64,000 nt of DNA from Scolanthus callimorphus (Eukaryota > Cnidaria > Anthozoa > Actiniaria > Edwardsiidae), in NCBI GenBank assembly GCA_033964015.1, contig CM066916.1, forward strand, positions 32,133,404-32,197,403, read 5' to 3'. Both the position numbers and the translations under genes were made by a program. The notes beneath the pieces are model-generated. The model ran no database searches. It was not told where the DNA came from and saw only the letters and a program-made list of their open reading frames with translations. Of this stretch, positions 30,501 to 39,700 are shown piece by piece (the stretch's first letter is position 1; every line of letters begins with the position of its first letter).

Positions 30501-32643
30501 CCGGTACCGTATGAACAGGCGGTACCGTACCAGAATTGTACAGGTCCGGTTTGTACCGGTCTCGTGTGAACGGGGTCTTAGCGCGCGTGCTTTTTCTTTT
30601 TTCTCTCGCTGCTTTTACTTTTTCTTTAGAGACGACTGGAGACGAGTTGTGACATTTTTGTGTGCAGAGCTGCTAGCAGGGAATCAGAATCACTACACGA
30701 GCAAGTGAACACTGCAAAATGATATTTGCGCGAGCTGTATGCACAATCAAAGCAACTTCTTATGGGTCATTGGCTGATTGCATTTTTAATCCGCACAAGG
30801 GGGTTGAGGACCTATGGAAATTTTCCAGGAGGGTCGTTTTGGACTCTGGAAATTCCACGGGAGGGGGTGTGTCTGGAGACTGGAAATTCCAGGGGGGGAG
30901 GGGTTAAAAAAGGTGACTTTCCAGGGACATTTTATCCAAAAAATAGATTTTCCAGGGGTATTTTGCCAGACAGATCACAAGCAGCCTGGGGTGCTTGTGA
31001 TCCCCCTTTTTAGAGAAAAAATATAAGATAAAAATAGGAAAGTTGGAATGGGGCACCATACATTTGTACAGATGTGACCCCCCTTTCTCAAATCCTGCCA
31101 CTTTGCTTTCTATTTCTATTTTATATCCTGTACATTATTATTATAGTTTTTTATACTATACACTTGTAATCTTAAAAAAATATGCTAATAAACTGAACTG
31201 AATTTACAGACGTGAAGTGCTTAGTGCGTCCACTTCTTATTGGCTAGAAATTTGAAATACGCTCTAATAGGTGTATTCATTATTAGGTGTATTCGTTGGT
31301 GTATAAGCCGATTCTTGTTTGTGTTTATGGTCAATGAGGGATTTTGGAGTGGATAGCTTTGGTTAACTCGGTGCCGGTGGTAAGGTCATTTGTTATTTGT
31401 GATAAAATGATAGGAATAATTTTGAACTGGGCATGCTTTTGTGAGTCGTGCAAATTAATAAATCATTTGCCTGTCCACACCAATGCAAATTCAGTATTTA
31501 CTTGACTTAGAAAAAAAAAACAGGACCATACTTCCAGCAAAAAAAAAAAAAAAAAAACAGGACCATACTTCCAGACAAAGAGCTGAAGCGTCGTATGGCG
31601 ACCGTACGGTTTTTACGCCCACGCCAGAGATTTCGGCCCTGACAGTCGCTATCCTGGTGTTGAATTGCTCAGTAGCTAGATACCTATGGGTGAGAGTACG
31701 CCCGGCCACCAGACCATATAAAGACGCCCTTGTACCGTTAGTGAACAATCAACTAATTAATTATACATCACCAACGTATTTATAGGCCTGAAGAGCGCGC
31801 TAGCGATCCATGGGGACAGATTTTTGGTTTTCGTTTTAACTATTAGTAGCTTATCTCACTATAATGAAGAAATGTTTTTCACAGTTGCCGTTTAGCATGT
31901 TTTTTTTACTCATATTCCACTAGTAGGCATTACATGACACGGAATGCGTTTCTGTTTTGAGTTGTCTGTTTGCGCAATGCGCACACACGTCATCTTGTCT
32001 AATTTTATTTTCGTGAACAGACGACCATTAATCCCTGAAAGATCATCTAAGGATGCCAAGACTATCAGTTATACCTACGCCGAAGTTTAGTAATCTCTGA
32101 TAATTTGGAGATAATTTGAAGCTCGGGAAGTGTCACACCATGGAAGAAATCTGGTCTACTCCTTCAGGCGCTGAGTGAAACGTAGAAACCACGCGCTATT
32201 TCTCAGAAACTTATAATTTAATAACCTGGCTGGGATAATTTGTAAAAGTTCGTTAGCCGGTAACATTTCTGTTTTGTTAATCGGTATGTGTTAATCCAGT
32301 CGGCAGTCGATAAATTTATGACAATTTGTCGCTAGACAATCCAGACCTTGTTATAAATATGGTATGGCTTCAATGGCCGCTAAATTTTACAAAACAGAGG
32401 CTCGTTTCATGAAGCAACTAGTAATCCCCAGTAGTAAACTAGTGACTCGCGTATTCAGCCGATTCAAAAAATCCTACCCAGACAACTTTGCGATCTAGGC
32501 GCGTATGGCTTCGGCAACGTTTCTTAAAATAGATACAACTAACCCGTGAATGTAGAGCTTGTGAAAATACGGACGATATTGGATTCTTTGGCTGGAAGGT
32601 TGGTGATGTCCCCCTTCAGCATCTGAAGGATCTGCTCTGCCAT
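18217..32643 (-). CDS. NWD1-like: NACHT and WD-repeat protein (NWD1/NWD2-like), complete, 13 exons
   Basis: Exons in order on the minus strand: 32643-32544, 30228-30028, 29455-29309, 28548-28327, 27696-26785, 26679-26024, 25740-25658, 23526-23306, 22176-21974, 21578-21171, 20970-20725, 20135-19320, 18970-18217. It encodes about 1,657 residues: a DUF4062-like N terminus (FTSSTFT...VVDMRWGVRDE), a NACHT ATPase, a helical winged region, about 15 WD repeats and a cysteine-rich tail ending CAIL. Length and order match vertebrate NWD1/NWD2 (about 1,550-1,750 residues). Six -1 and one +1 indels break the frame, and each correction makes exon length fit the splice phases. NWD proteins are NLR-like STAND ATPases (family knowledge); a sensing or scaffold role here is inferred. 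Confidence 0.88.
19070..19225. mobile_element. Family-B MITE fragment
   Basis: Inner inverted blocks of family B ('tagtgcagtaattgag' and 'caggcgactgcactgg') lie between exons 12 and 13 of the NACHT gene. Confidence 0.6.
20316..20549. mobile_element. Family-C MITE
   Basis: AGAGGTGATTTCAGATGAGT at the left and CATCTGAAAACCGCTCT at the right, in the intron between exons 11 and 12. Confidence 0.65.
21974..26679 (-). CDS. NWD-like post-NACHT helical region, exons 6-9
   Basis: Exon 6 (26679-26024): YFDILPNLRRSLSDDSCYIE, RETGHEILDAWLDG, CPQPLFLKLIF; then, after a missing T near 26471-26473, ASAWSSYTDISGISLGASV, LFERLERKHGKILFAHALQY, NGLTENELEDILSLDDDV, YQYWDPPVEGVVRLPNLLW, WYHRQFWE. Exon 7 (25740 to about 25658) gives GIWGGGRKKPIELTRRQ and ADRQ; its donor (GTCACA) is weak, and a GTTAAT donor at 25664 is the alternative. 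Exon 8 (23526-23306): QPLMFSKSVYNHRKLSELP. Exon 9 (22176-21974): LAPQLVGRLLAF, AYRWIDAQSTPIFKPLTACL. These are the conserved NWD winged-helix and superhelical segments that lead into the propellers. Confidence 0.8.
22216..23240. mobile_element. Cluster of family-A and family-B MITEs
   Basis: Intron 8 is almost wholly repeats: a composite family-A copy (22216-22500), an inverted family-A copy (22626-22825) flanked by ~85-bp direct repeats starting GACGCATGCGTATAAGAAA (22489-22575 and 22850-22940), a family-A fragment (22950-23010) and family B (23040-23240, inverted CAGTGCAGTCG and CGACTGCACTAG). Confidence 0.75.
24332..25397. repeat. 1.07-kb dispersed repeat, copy 1
   Basis: Aligns along its length with 31223-32348 in the same orientation. 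Shared blocks include 'cattgcctgtccacacca'-type text, 'cagagatttcggccctgaca', 'gtagctagatacctatgggt' and 'ttggtgtata'. No transposase or reverse transcriptase frame. It lies in intron 7 of the NACHT gene and probably represents one non-autonomous family. Confidence 0.8.
25384..25602. mobile_element. Family-A MITE, degenerate copy
   Basis: Worn family-A sequence with GAGCCGCTTTGATACAGAAC and TGCGCATGCACGAACATTC; it abuts dispersed repeat copy 1. Confidence 0.65.
26785..27696 (-). CDS. NACHT ATPase exon (exon 5)
   Basis: A 912-nt exon. After VTEDEIEHGVLNSND and a charged linker it reads HHAWFCRDKCSAFRGRQEIL. The Walker A motif GASGSGKTS (27175-27152) is in a different frame from both flanks; a surplus base in the C run 27199-27202 and a missing base near 26993-27000 bracket it. 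Between them the frame reads AMITSNTKQWLGNHSVCVF and RFLGTSPDTSNIL. After that come DYSQLVRHFHNLL and Walker B PLVIIMDSVDQLS. Walker A plus hhhhDSVD marks a STAND/NACHT NTPase. Uncorrected, the open frame misses the P-loop, so a domain search would call it NACHT-dead. The acceptor's pyrimidine tract is a poly-C run (plus-strand G at 27702-27721). Confidence 0.88.
27702..27721. repeat. Poly-G tract acting as splice-acceptor pyrimidine tract
   Basis: About 20 consecutive Gs on the plus strand. On the minus (coding) strand they become a C run directly before CTCTAG|TG, the acceptor of NACHT exon 5. Confidence 0.8.
28327..32643 (-). CDS. NWD-like N terminus, exons 1-4
   Basis: Exon 1 starts at ATG 32643 (MAEQILQMLKGDITNLPAKE, then NIVRIFTSSTFT) and ends at ACGG|GTTAGT. 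Exon 2 (30228-30028) has EERNMLM, then SLRTYCQQHSLEF and VVDMRWGVRDEATADHKTSE and CQRLTQGPNYV; it needs two added bases, near 30187-30189 (Gs, plus strand) and 30197-30201. Exon 3 (29455-29309) reads CFLGNKYGYRPFPYKIEAE and ARQSDDVTREDIDMLLEWF. Exon 4 (28548-28327) reads DTNALPAEYVLQ, then after a -1 near 28510-28513 VTSKLPYFSDMRAEYHQEH to KISMQQAHKYFKS. This is the SSTF...RWG block of DUF4062-type domains, diagnostic for NWD proteins. Confidence 0.85.
28549..29308 (-). other. Intron 3 of the NACHT gene
   Basis: No exon is seen. It contains a poly-G tract (28739-28761) within GGCTCGG...CCGAGCC inverted ends (about 28680-28812). The rest is unique. Confidence 0.55.
30340..30580. mobile_element. 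Family-D MITE, best copy
   Basis: GAGACCCCGTTCACACTAGA at the left and TCGTGTGAACGGGGTCTTA at the right; inner GGTACAAAACC and GGTTTGTACC also pair. It lies in intron 1 of the NACHT gene. Confidence 0.8.
30581..31222 (-). other. Part of NACHT-gene intron 1
   Basis: No exon is recognised. A segment with repeated TTCCAGG/GGAAATTCCA motifs (30810-30970) and a short inverted pair (GATCACAAGCAGCCTGGG / CTTGTGATCC near 30975-31005) are the only structures. Confidence 0.45.
31223..32348. repeat. 1.1-kb dispersed repeat, copy 2
   Basis: Second copy of the element at 24332-25397, here in intron 1 of the same gene. It carries a local duplication of CAGGACCATACTTCCAG separated by an A run (about 31520-31575). 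Confidence 0.8.
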
Positions 32644-32836
32644 TCTCGACGGAAATCACACAGGTAGCCCCGCAAGGCACTGTGGTTTCAATGGCTCTTT
32701 CAAAAGATGTATATTTAACTGCTGAAATGGAAGTTTAGAATTATTATAGTACTAAGAATATTGTCGTTCTAGAGTCCTAGAGCTCGAAGTCCTGGAAGCG
32801 GTCCACGATTGAGAGCAGGGGCGTGGCCAGAGGGGA

Positions 32837-32839
<3 letters not shown>

Positions 32840-32879
<40 letters not shown>
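32840..32879. repeat. ~40-base poly-G tract
   Basis: The longest homopolymer in the window, following GGGGCGTGGCCAGAGG, which resembles the GGGGCGTAGCCAGG element end seen elsewhere. Confidence 0.9.
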
Positions 32880-32880
<1 letters not shown>

Positions 32881-33107
32881 AGGGGACATCCCCCTCTTTG
32901 GAACAAAATACGTAAACATATGGGAAAAATTCTAAATATATTAAAATTAATAGCAACAAAAACGCATGCCTTCCCATGTGGGCCCCCCTTTGGCAACATT
33001 TTGGCAACGCCCCTTGAGAGCCAATGATTGGCTTCACCTAGGAAACAATATGGAACTCAGAGACTAGAGCACAGGGGACCCAAGCTCATATTTTGTGACT
33101 CGAAAAA

Positions 33108-33353
33108 TTTGTAAGAAATTGTTAATAAAAATCCACGAAACTCACCTGGGGCCGGTTCCTAGAAGGCCAGTTAAGAGTTATCTGTAGATAAACGCCTATC
33201 CAACGGATAAATCCTGAACAAATCCTATACAACAGATAACTTTTATCCGTGGATATATAACTTTATCCAACCTTTCAGGAACCGGCCCCTGGAAGTTAGA
33301 GGTATACTTCCAGGTGAGTTTCGTGGATTTTTATTAATAATTCTTACAAATTG
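33108..33353. mobile_element. Nested inverted-repeat elements
   Basis: Outer arms AAATTTGTAAGAAATTG...CACGAAACTCACCTGG and the inverse ending near 33353 enclose an inner element with GGGGCCGGTTCCTAG and AGGAACCGGCCCC ends (33154-33293). Confidence 0.75.
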
Positions 33354-34825
33354 TAATCAACACTGAAAGTACCCCCTTTTATTTGTTTATTTTAAACTTA
33401 GCTTTCCAGCCCCAAAAAAATACCAGAACATAAAAAAATCCACCCCCTAAAAAAAACCAACAATAAACTTTTTTTTATTGTTTATTGTTTTGTCATCTCA
33501 AAACAAGCTTATTTTACAGAGCTATAAATGAATTAAGAAAGAAAGAGAAAACGTTTTGCTTGGTTTGCGACCCTTTCATTATTTGCGTTGCACCCCTAAA
33601 AAAATACCATTATTAGCGAAAGCCAAAATGTATCTCCGATACCCCTAAAATATACCTGAGAGTCGATTTTGACGCCTAAATATACGACGAGCACCCCTAT
33701 CAGGTCGACATGTGAAGAACCCCCTATTATTACTATGCAAGGTCGTTATTACACTGACAAAGCTTATTACCATAATTAATAAATAACACTTGACGATCGA
33801 AGAACGATATGCAGATTTTGACTCCCCATGACTACCATAACAGACGAATAACAGAATAGCTTGGTAAGAGATCTAACATCTCTGCTATATAGAATCCTTA
33901 ATAAAGATCTCTAAAATCCGTCCAACGCGCTCGTTCTTTCCACTCTTCCTGTGTTTTATATAGGACTGCTGTGCGGTAGTTACATAGTTATATAGTTTCG
34001 CTTGAATGGATAACTAAATTATATTTGTGATGGATCCCTCAAGCTCCTAAAACTAGTCAATGACAGAATGACTGGTCTGTAAAAATATCTAACACAGTGG
34101 TAAACTATTTTCGAAGAACTGTATTACTCGTACAAAAGTAGCTATAAATCACTTATTGGCTCTCACCTTTAGTTCCGGCAGCCCCACGTTCTCTGTAAAA
34201 GTTCACTTAAGGAACAATAACTGATTAAGAACTTCTTCGAAACTTCTGGCGAGTAGTGAAGTTAATGAATAGGAAAACCTGCCACGAATGGATGCCATAT
34301 TAGACCATATTAAGCTGAGAGCACGACGCACGCTCAAATTCCCTCAAACCAACAAATAAGAGTAAATCGCCTCCAAAATAGGGTTCATAATAGCGTTTGA
34401 ATTGACACGGTTAAATAATGACCTATGACGTCAATTCCTTGCGAGATGATTTGCATTAGACCTTATCACGCTAATAATGAAATCTTATAGTTACAGGAAA
34501 CGAAATCCGGTATTCAATTCATAGCACATCCGTCTTAGTAAAAATGCAAAGTTTGTGAAGATTGATTGAAGCTGACCAAAGATTTTTATAAATTGATGAT
34601 TTTTACAATAAAATGTATGATGGTAGCGCATCGATGCGCTACGAGCCTCGTTTTGATGTTTTTTCCCATACTTTTCTTTGTAAAATAGACCAGAAAGCTA
34701 ACCTTTCAAAATTCATATCTCAGCCAGTTTTCGAGTAATTCTTCCCAAACGTTGCAGCTTTTCTAATACGGATGTGCTAATTTGATTTATGGACTTCGCC
34801 CCCTGATAACTATATGGCCACGACA

Positions 34826-35125
34826 TTCAGGCCCGTAGCCAGGGATTTTGTGGTGTGTGTGGGGGGGGGGGGGGGGGGGGGGGGGTGATATTCTAGAAAA
34901 AGCCAGACAATATAGTCACAATTCACTAGAGAAAGCAAATATACGCCGAAACTGGCTGTATGCCAAAGTGACTGCAGTCTTCTGTTTGCCCATTAGTCAC
35001 TAAAACAGTGTTTTCAAACCCTTAATGTTAGTGGACCTTTTTGTCGCGTGGAGGGGGGGGGGGGGGGTGCTTGCGCACCCCCGGAACCCCCCCCCCCCCC
35101 TCCCCCCCTTGGCTACGGGCCTGAC
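34826..35125. mobile_element. MITE with CAGGCCCGTAGCCAGG ends and G tracts
   Basis: CAGGCCCGTAGCCAGG at the left and CTTGGCTACGGGCCTGA at the right are inverted. Inside are a G tract (34860-34885) and paired G and C tracts (35053-35067, 35089-35107). Confidence 0.75.
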
Positions 35126-35479
35126 ATTTGTAAGCGTTAATACCCTTTTTTTTTCTTGTTTTCGTTTCTTTTCTTTTTCGCATGGTTCAGTAAGAGTCAA
35201 TTCCGGTTTCGATAATATTTTATTTCAATTCCGGTGACGACTGTCTGGCTTCCCAGCCATGCTGCGAAATCGAAAGCGGAAACGTCTACTAGTCCCCAGC
35301 TCCTGGCAGGGAAATGCTATCTCTTCACTACTGGCAAATATTCCGATCTCTTGACACCGAAAATGAACGATTTGTGGCTAGAAGTTCTGAAAAGACGTGA
35401 AAAGTCGACCAGTATAGCTTTGCTCCACTGCCCAAATTAATGACTGTACATAGTGTACCGTGCCATAGTGCATCCAATG

Positions 35480-35860
35480 ACAAGTATAACCAAGAGTGGA
35501 TTAACAAGAGTTAGAATCTTTCCCTACTGTATTTGTCCACATCACAGTCAGAAAAGTGTCTATTTTTAGATTTGAGTTTCGCGCGCGAAAGTATTCGAAT
35601 GCTCAGGCTCGAATGCTCGTATACCCAATACACAACAAAATAGAGAATATCCTACTTATCTTTGCGATTTTAACGGTTTTTCCATTGATCTGCGATTAAT
35701 TTTAGGCTGGATTCACAACTGTTCGCGTGGCGAGAAAGTGGGAACCCTGTGGATGACGAATTTTCTCGGGATCCTAGTTCTAAAAATAGACACTTTTCTG
35801 ACTGTGATTCGGGCGTACATATGGAAACTCTTGGTAATCTACTCTTGGTATAACTTTTTT
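35480..35860. mobile_element. Inverted-repeat element
   Basis: CACAGTCAGAAAAGTGTCTA (about 35543) pairs with TAGACACTTTTCTGACTGTG (about 35787), and flanking AACCAAGAGTGGATTA blocks pair too. ~380 bp. Confidence 0.65.
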
Positions 35861-36016
35861 TTTTGGTTACTTTAAATTTTATTTTTCCCCAAAAAGGGAG
35901 AGGAATAAAACGCTTTCCTGCCTTTTTCCGGTAAACGGAAGAAGAGGCCTGGTGTTCTTGGAGAACTCGGATTGTATCCGTGTGTCTTGAGGTGTCCGCT
36001 TTGATACCACCGAGAC

Positions 36017-36087
36017 ATTCTCGTACCCAGAGCTCCCCGGCTCGTCTGCTCGCGAGGAGACGAGCCGGGGAGCTCTGGGTAGAGAAT
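36017..36087. mobile_element. Family-A deletion derivative
   Basis: Only the two termini remain: CCAGAGCTCCCCGGCTCGTC and its complement, giving a 71-bp near-perfect hairpin. Confidence 0.8.
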
Positions 36088-36114
36088 GCCACCGAGACGA
36101 GCAAAGACGGGCAA

Positions 36115-36564
36115 CCACAGGCGATCCAAGCTCTAGTCATGTGGGGTACTGTGAAAGAAACATGCAACGTTGTCGCTGTAAAAGTTATACGTAAATGTAA
36201 ATATTGAAATAAAATCATGTGACATCTCCTCGGAATGTTGTAGTTGTCAAAGTGCTCCTGGAGCGATTTTATTGCATTTTGGGTGTGTTTTGTGCCTTTT
36301 TCTTAATACCCTTACCGTATGTTATAATAGATTGACAATCTATTATAACATACGGTAGGGGTATTAAGAAAAGGCACAAACACACCCAAAATGCAAATAA
36401 AATCGCTCCAGGGGGGAGCACTTTATTTGACAACTACAACATTCCGAGGAGATGTCACATGATTTTATTTCAATATTTACATTTACGTATAATTTTTACA
36501 GCGACAACGTTGCATGTTTCTTTCACAGTACCCCACACATGACTAGAGCTTGGATCGCCTGTGG
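36115..36564. repeat. 450-bp near-perfect palindrome
   Basis: Two ~220-bp arms (36115-36334, 36336-36564) are inverted copies around ATTGACAAT. Differences are nearly all run-length changes (CTCC against CTCCCCCC, GTTTTG against GTTTG, CTTTTT against CTTTT), plus one 4-base insertion and a single substitution. Confidence 0.9.
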
Positions 36565-36757
36565 AGCAACCACCGAGAGCGAAAAGCAAGTTGCGCGCGC
36601 GGCTGCCGAGCGCTTTGTGACCAGGCCTTGCGGCAAAGAACTTTAAATCGAGGCCGAGCGTAAGACGTGAATCAGAGGGAAAACATTGAATCTGTTTTGC
36701 TGGGAAAACAGCTGAAAATTCCCACTTGAAGTAGAAATACTCTTACAGCTCAGCAAT

Positions 36758-39700
36758 ATGATGCCTATAATGAACGAAGCACAGTTACGGCGGCTTTCCG
36801 AGCACAAATACAGCGCACAAAGCACCGAGATTCTTGATCCAATTTTCCAAGTGTATTGGCGCTGGTTGGTGCAACAACTTCCATTATGGCTGGCACCAAA
36901 TACGATCACTTTTGTTGGATTGTTTATCAACGCTGCTACGTCGGTGATTTTATTTCTGTACTGTCCACAAGCAAAAGGATCGGTAAGTGTTTCATATTCT
37001 AGAAATCGGCTGTGTTTTGTTGAGAGAGTTCTGCTTTTTGACGCTCTATTTTAGAGTCGTTTTGTTTGTGTAGATTAGACTGTTTAATGGAGCAGAAAGA
37101 ACAGTATCAGTGTATCTTCGTAAAATCACGCTCAGAGCTTATCACTCACGAAACCCTATCCTCTAACTCAAGGATCTGTCAATCCAATCGATAACCACTG
37201 TAGATGTAACAAGCTATGTCACTCGTTTAGGCAACGAGTCCCTCCGAGATGGTTTCGCTTTTAGTATTTGTTATGCCCCCCATTTTAGCCACTTCAAATC
37301 CTTTTGCAAGCCTCGAGCTAAAAGTCTGTTTGCAATATTTGCATTACGGAAGAGCTAGAACTCTTAGCAACTTCTTAATTTCAAATTATAGCCTGATGTT
37401 AGGCTTTTGCGACGAAAGCTTGTTTCACCACGGGAGATTAACAGTAAAACAATACAATACTTTATATACGGAAGATGTTATAAAACGTTTACCAGTCGAA
37501 ATTATAGCAGCCTTTTTTGCTGGAACGGTAAGACAAAGAAGGAAAAATCAACAGAAGCCCAACTTTTGTAATAGGAGACTTTGTTTAGTCTGTCACACAA
37601 TAATTGAGGTTATAAATTTATTTTCCAAATTATAATTCTGTCCTTTATGCATGTGTGGGTTGAAACTGCACAGTTTCATGTTATGTCACCAATTCGGTAT
37701 GCAATTAATAAGTAGAAGTCAAGAATGGGTTTTGTTTTTGTTTTCATTATAATGCTGAAAGACAAACCCACATTGAATGATTAATAGCATGGTTGACATC
37801 TTAGGATTTCCACTATTTCAGTTTGTCAAAGTGAGAGATTGATAAACCAAACCAAATTAGAAAGCATGAGCTATTAAAGCAGAAATCAGGAAATGGTCAA
37901 TGCTTTGAAAATGTTCTTAAGGCCGGCTTTTCACCTAGTGAAGTAAGCAGAGACGGAGAAGGCGACGGAGACATTAAAGGATGCTTGCATTCGTGTGAAA
38001 ATCAAAGAACGGAGACAGAGAAGGAGACGTAAGCGTGAAGGAAGCAGAACGGAAGGTTTCCTTTTTCTTACATCTCTGCTTACACTTACGTATCTATACT
38101 GTCACAACGATTTTCACACAAAACGTAAGTTCTTAGGTCTCCATTTATTTCTCCGTTTATTTCACTAGTGAAAAGCCAGCTTAAATGTGAATGCCTGTGA
38201 TTGCACATTATAACCTGTTTTGCAATCTGCATGTGCCGTCGTGAAGAAGTAAGGGACCCTTGGGATGAGTGGCCAGTGTAATGTGTTTAGGGTCCAATTT
38301 TCTACACACAGTTTTTTGAACACATAATTTTTGCTGCTGCACCTGCAGTGTTGCAATGTGAGATGCATTACCACTGTATGCATTGGTACGCGACCTCAAA
38401 ATTCATTGTTGCGATTGACGATTTTCAGCAAAGGAATTGTAATGTCAATTTTCTTGAGCCAGAAAGTTAATAATTCTAGTCTAGAAGCTAAAGGAAGCTT
38501 ACAATAATTTTAGTTGATTTTGAAATCAATGTCAACCCACTGAAGTAGCCAAATCCAACATCTTGGTTTTGATTGACAGCTAAACATGACCCATCGCAAC
38601 AATGAATTTTGAGGTCACGTAGCAATGCATACAGTAGTAAAGGATCCGTCTCAGCCTACCCATAATGCATTGCTTTGTTTTTGTTCACATGATTCATTGT
38701 ATCAGAGAGTGAGTGACTGAATGCAAAGGAATTCTACTATAATTATGAGTTTCTTGCGCTTGTACAGTAAATTGCTCTTACCTGAACATTTTTGTTGAGT
38801 CTCTGATATCGAAAATAGGGGCAAAGCAGTGCAGTGTGGGCAGGATGAGACTGATCCTTTAAAAAATGCCCCACATAGCTTGGTGTATCAAGCACATTTT
38901 TTCACTTTCTTCCATGCAGTATACTTTATCACAGCATCCATTTGAAATAAAGTTGTCTTTGTTGTTTAGCCCCTGGCTGGTCTCTTGTCCTGTGTGGAGT
39001 TGGTTTATTTGTCTACCAGTCCCTTGATGCTATAGATGGCAAACAAGCACGTCGGACCAACAGCAACTCACCCCTTGGTGAGCTTATTGACCATGGATGT
39101 GATGCTATCTCCATGGTAATGGTGACACTAGCATTCTCTGTGGCAATAGAACTTGGCAATGAACCTCTCTGGATGTTCTTCATCTGTTTTTCTGCGTCAT
39201 TCCTGTTCTACTCATCACATTGGCAGGCCTATGTCTCAGGGACAATCAAATTTGGCTTGTAAGTGTTTTTCCTTTTGTGTACAGCTATTTCAATAAAGCT
39301 TGTTGGCCTTGTGAGTGCTCAAGCCTACAAATGACAAACTTCAAGGGCTCCCATTGATAGCAGGTCACCTACACATAGACATTGATGGTAGCACCCTGAT
39401 GAACACATCTGTTATACAGTCACATGGTATTCCATTCAGCTGCCAACCTCTATTAAAGGGAGGCTGTCACGATACGCGAATGCTACAGGAACGATCACTG
39501 AGCAAAACTATTTAGACCATCCTATCAGAAAACTATCAAAGAATAATATGTAAAACGTAAACATTTGTTGGATGGATCGAGAAAAAGCGAGATTAAGACA
39601 GATTGTTTTTCGTGGTTTTCAGCCTTCGCTAGCCATCGTTACGGGAGGATACTTCTTTGTTTTGAGATGCGCAGAACAGCTGCGCAGTTGCGTGACAGCC

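Larger units (their letters stand above)
32644..36757. other. Divergent intergenic region, repeat-filled
   Basis: Lies between the start of the NACHT gene (minus) and the start of the phosphotransferase (plus), so it should contain both promoters. No coding exon is recognised. Contents: poly-G element (32812-32882), nested inverted repeats (33108-33353), MITE 34826-35125, MITE 35480-35860, a family-A deletion derivative and the 450-bp palindrome. No TATA box was assigned. Confidence 0.55.

Noticed and set aside
32840..32879. Poly-G/poly-C translated as a glycine- or proline-repeat protein
   Set aside because: Homopolymer frames in a non-coding element, with no start context or homologous sequence on either side.
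37249..37635. A 128-codon open frame in intron 1 of the phosphotransferase gene as a separate gene
   Set aside because: No recognisable domain, no supporting splice sites and ordinary composition; likely a chance frame.
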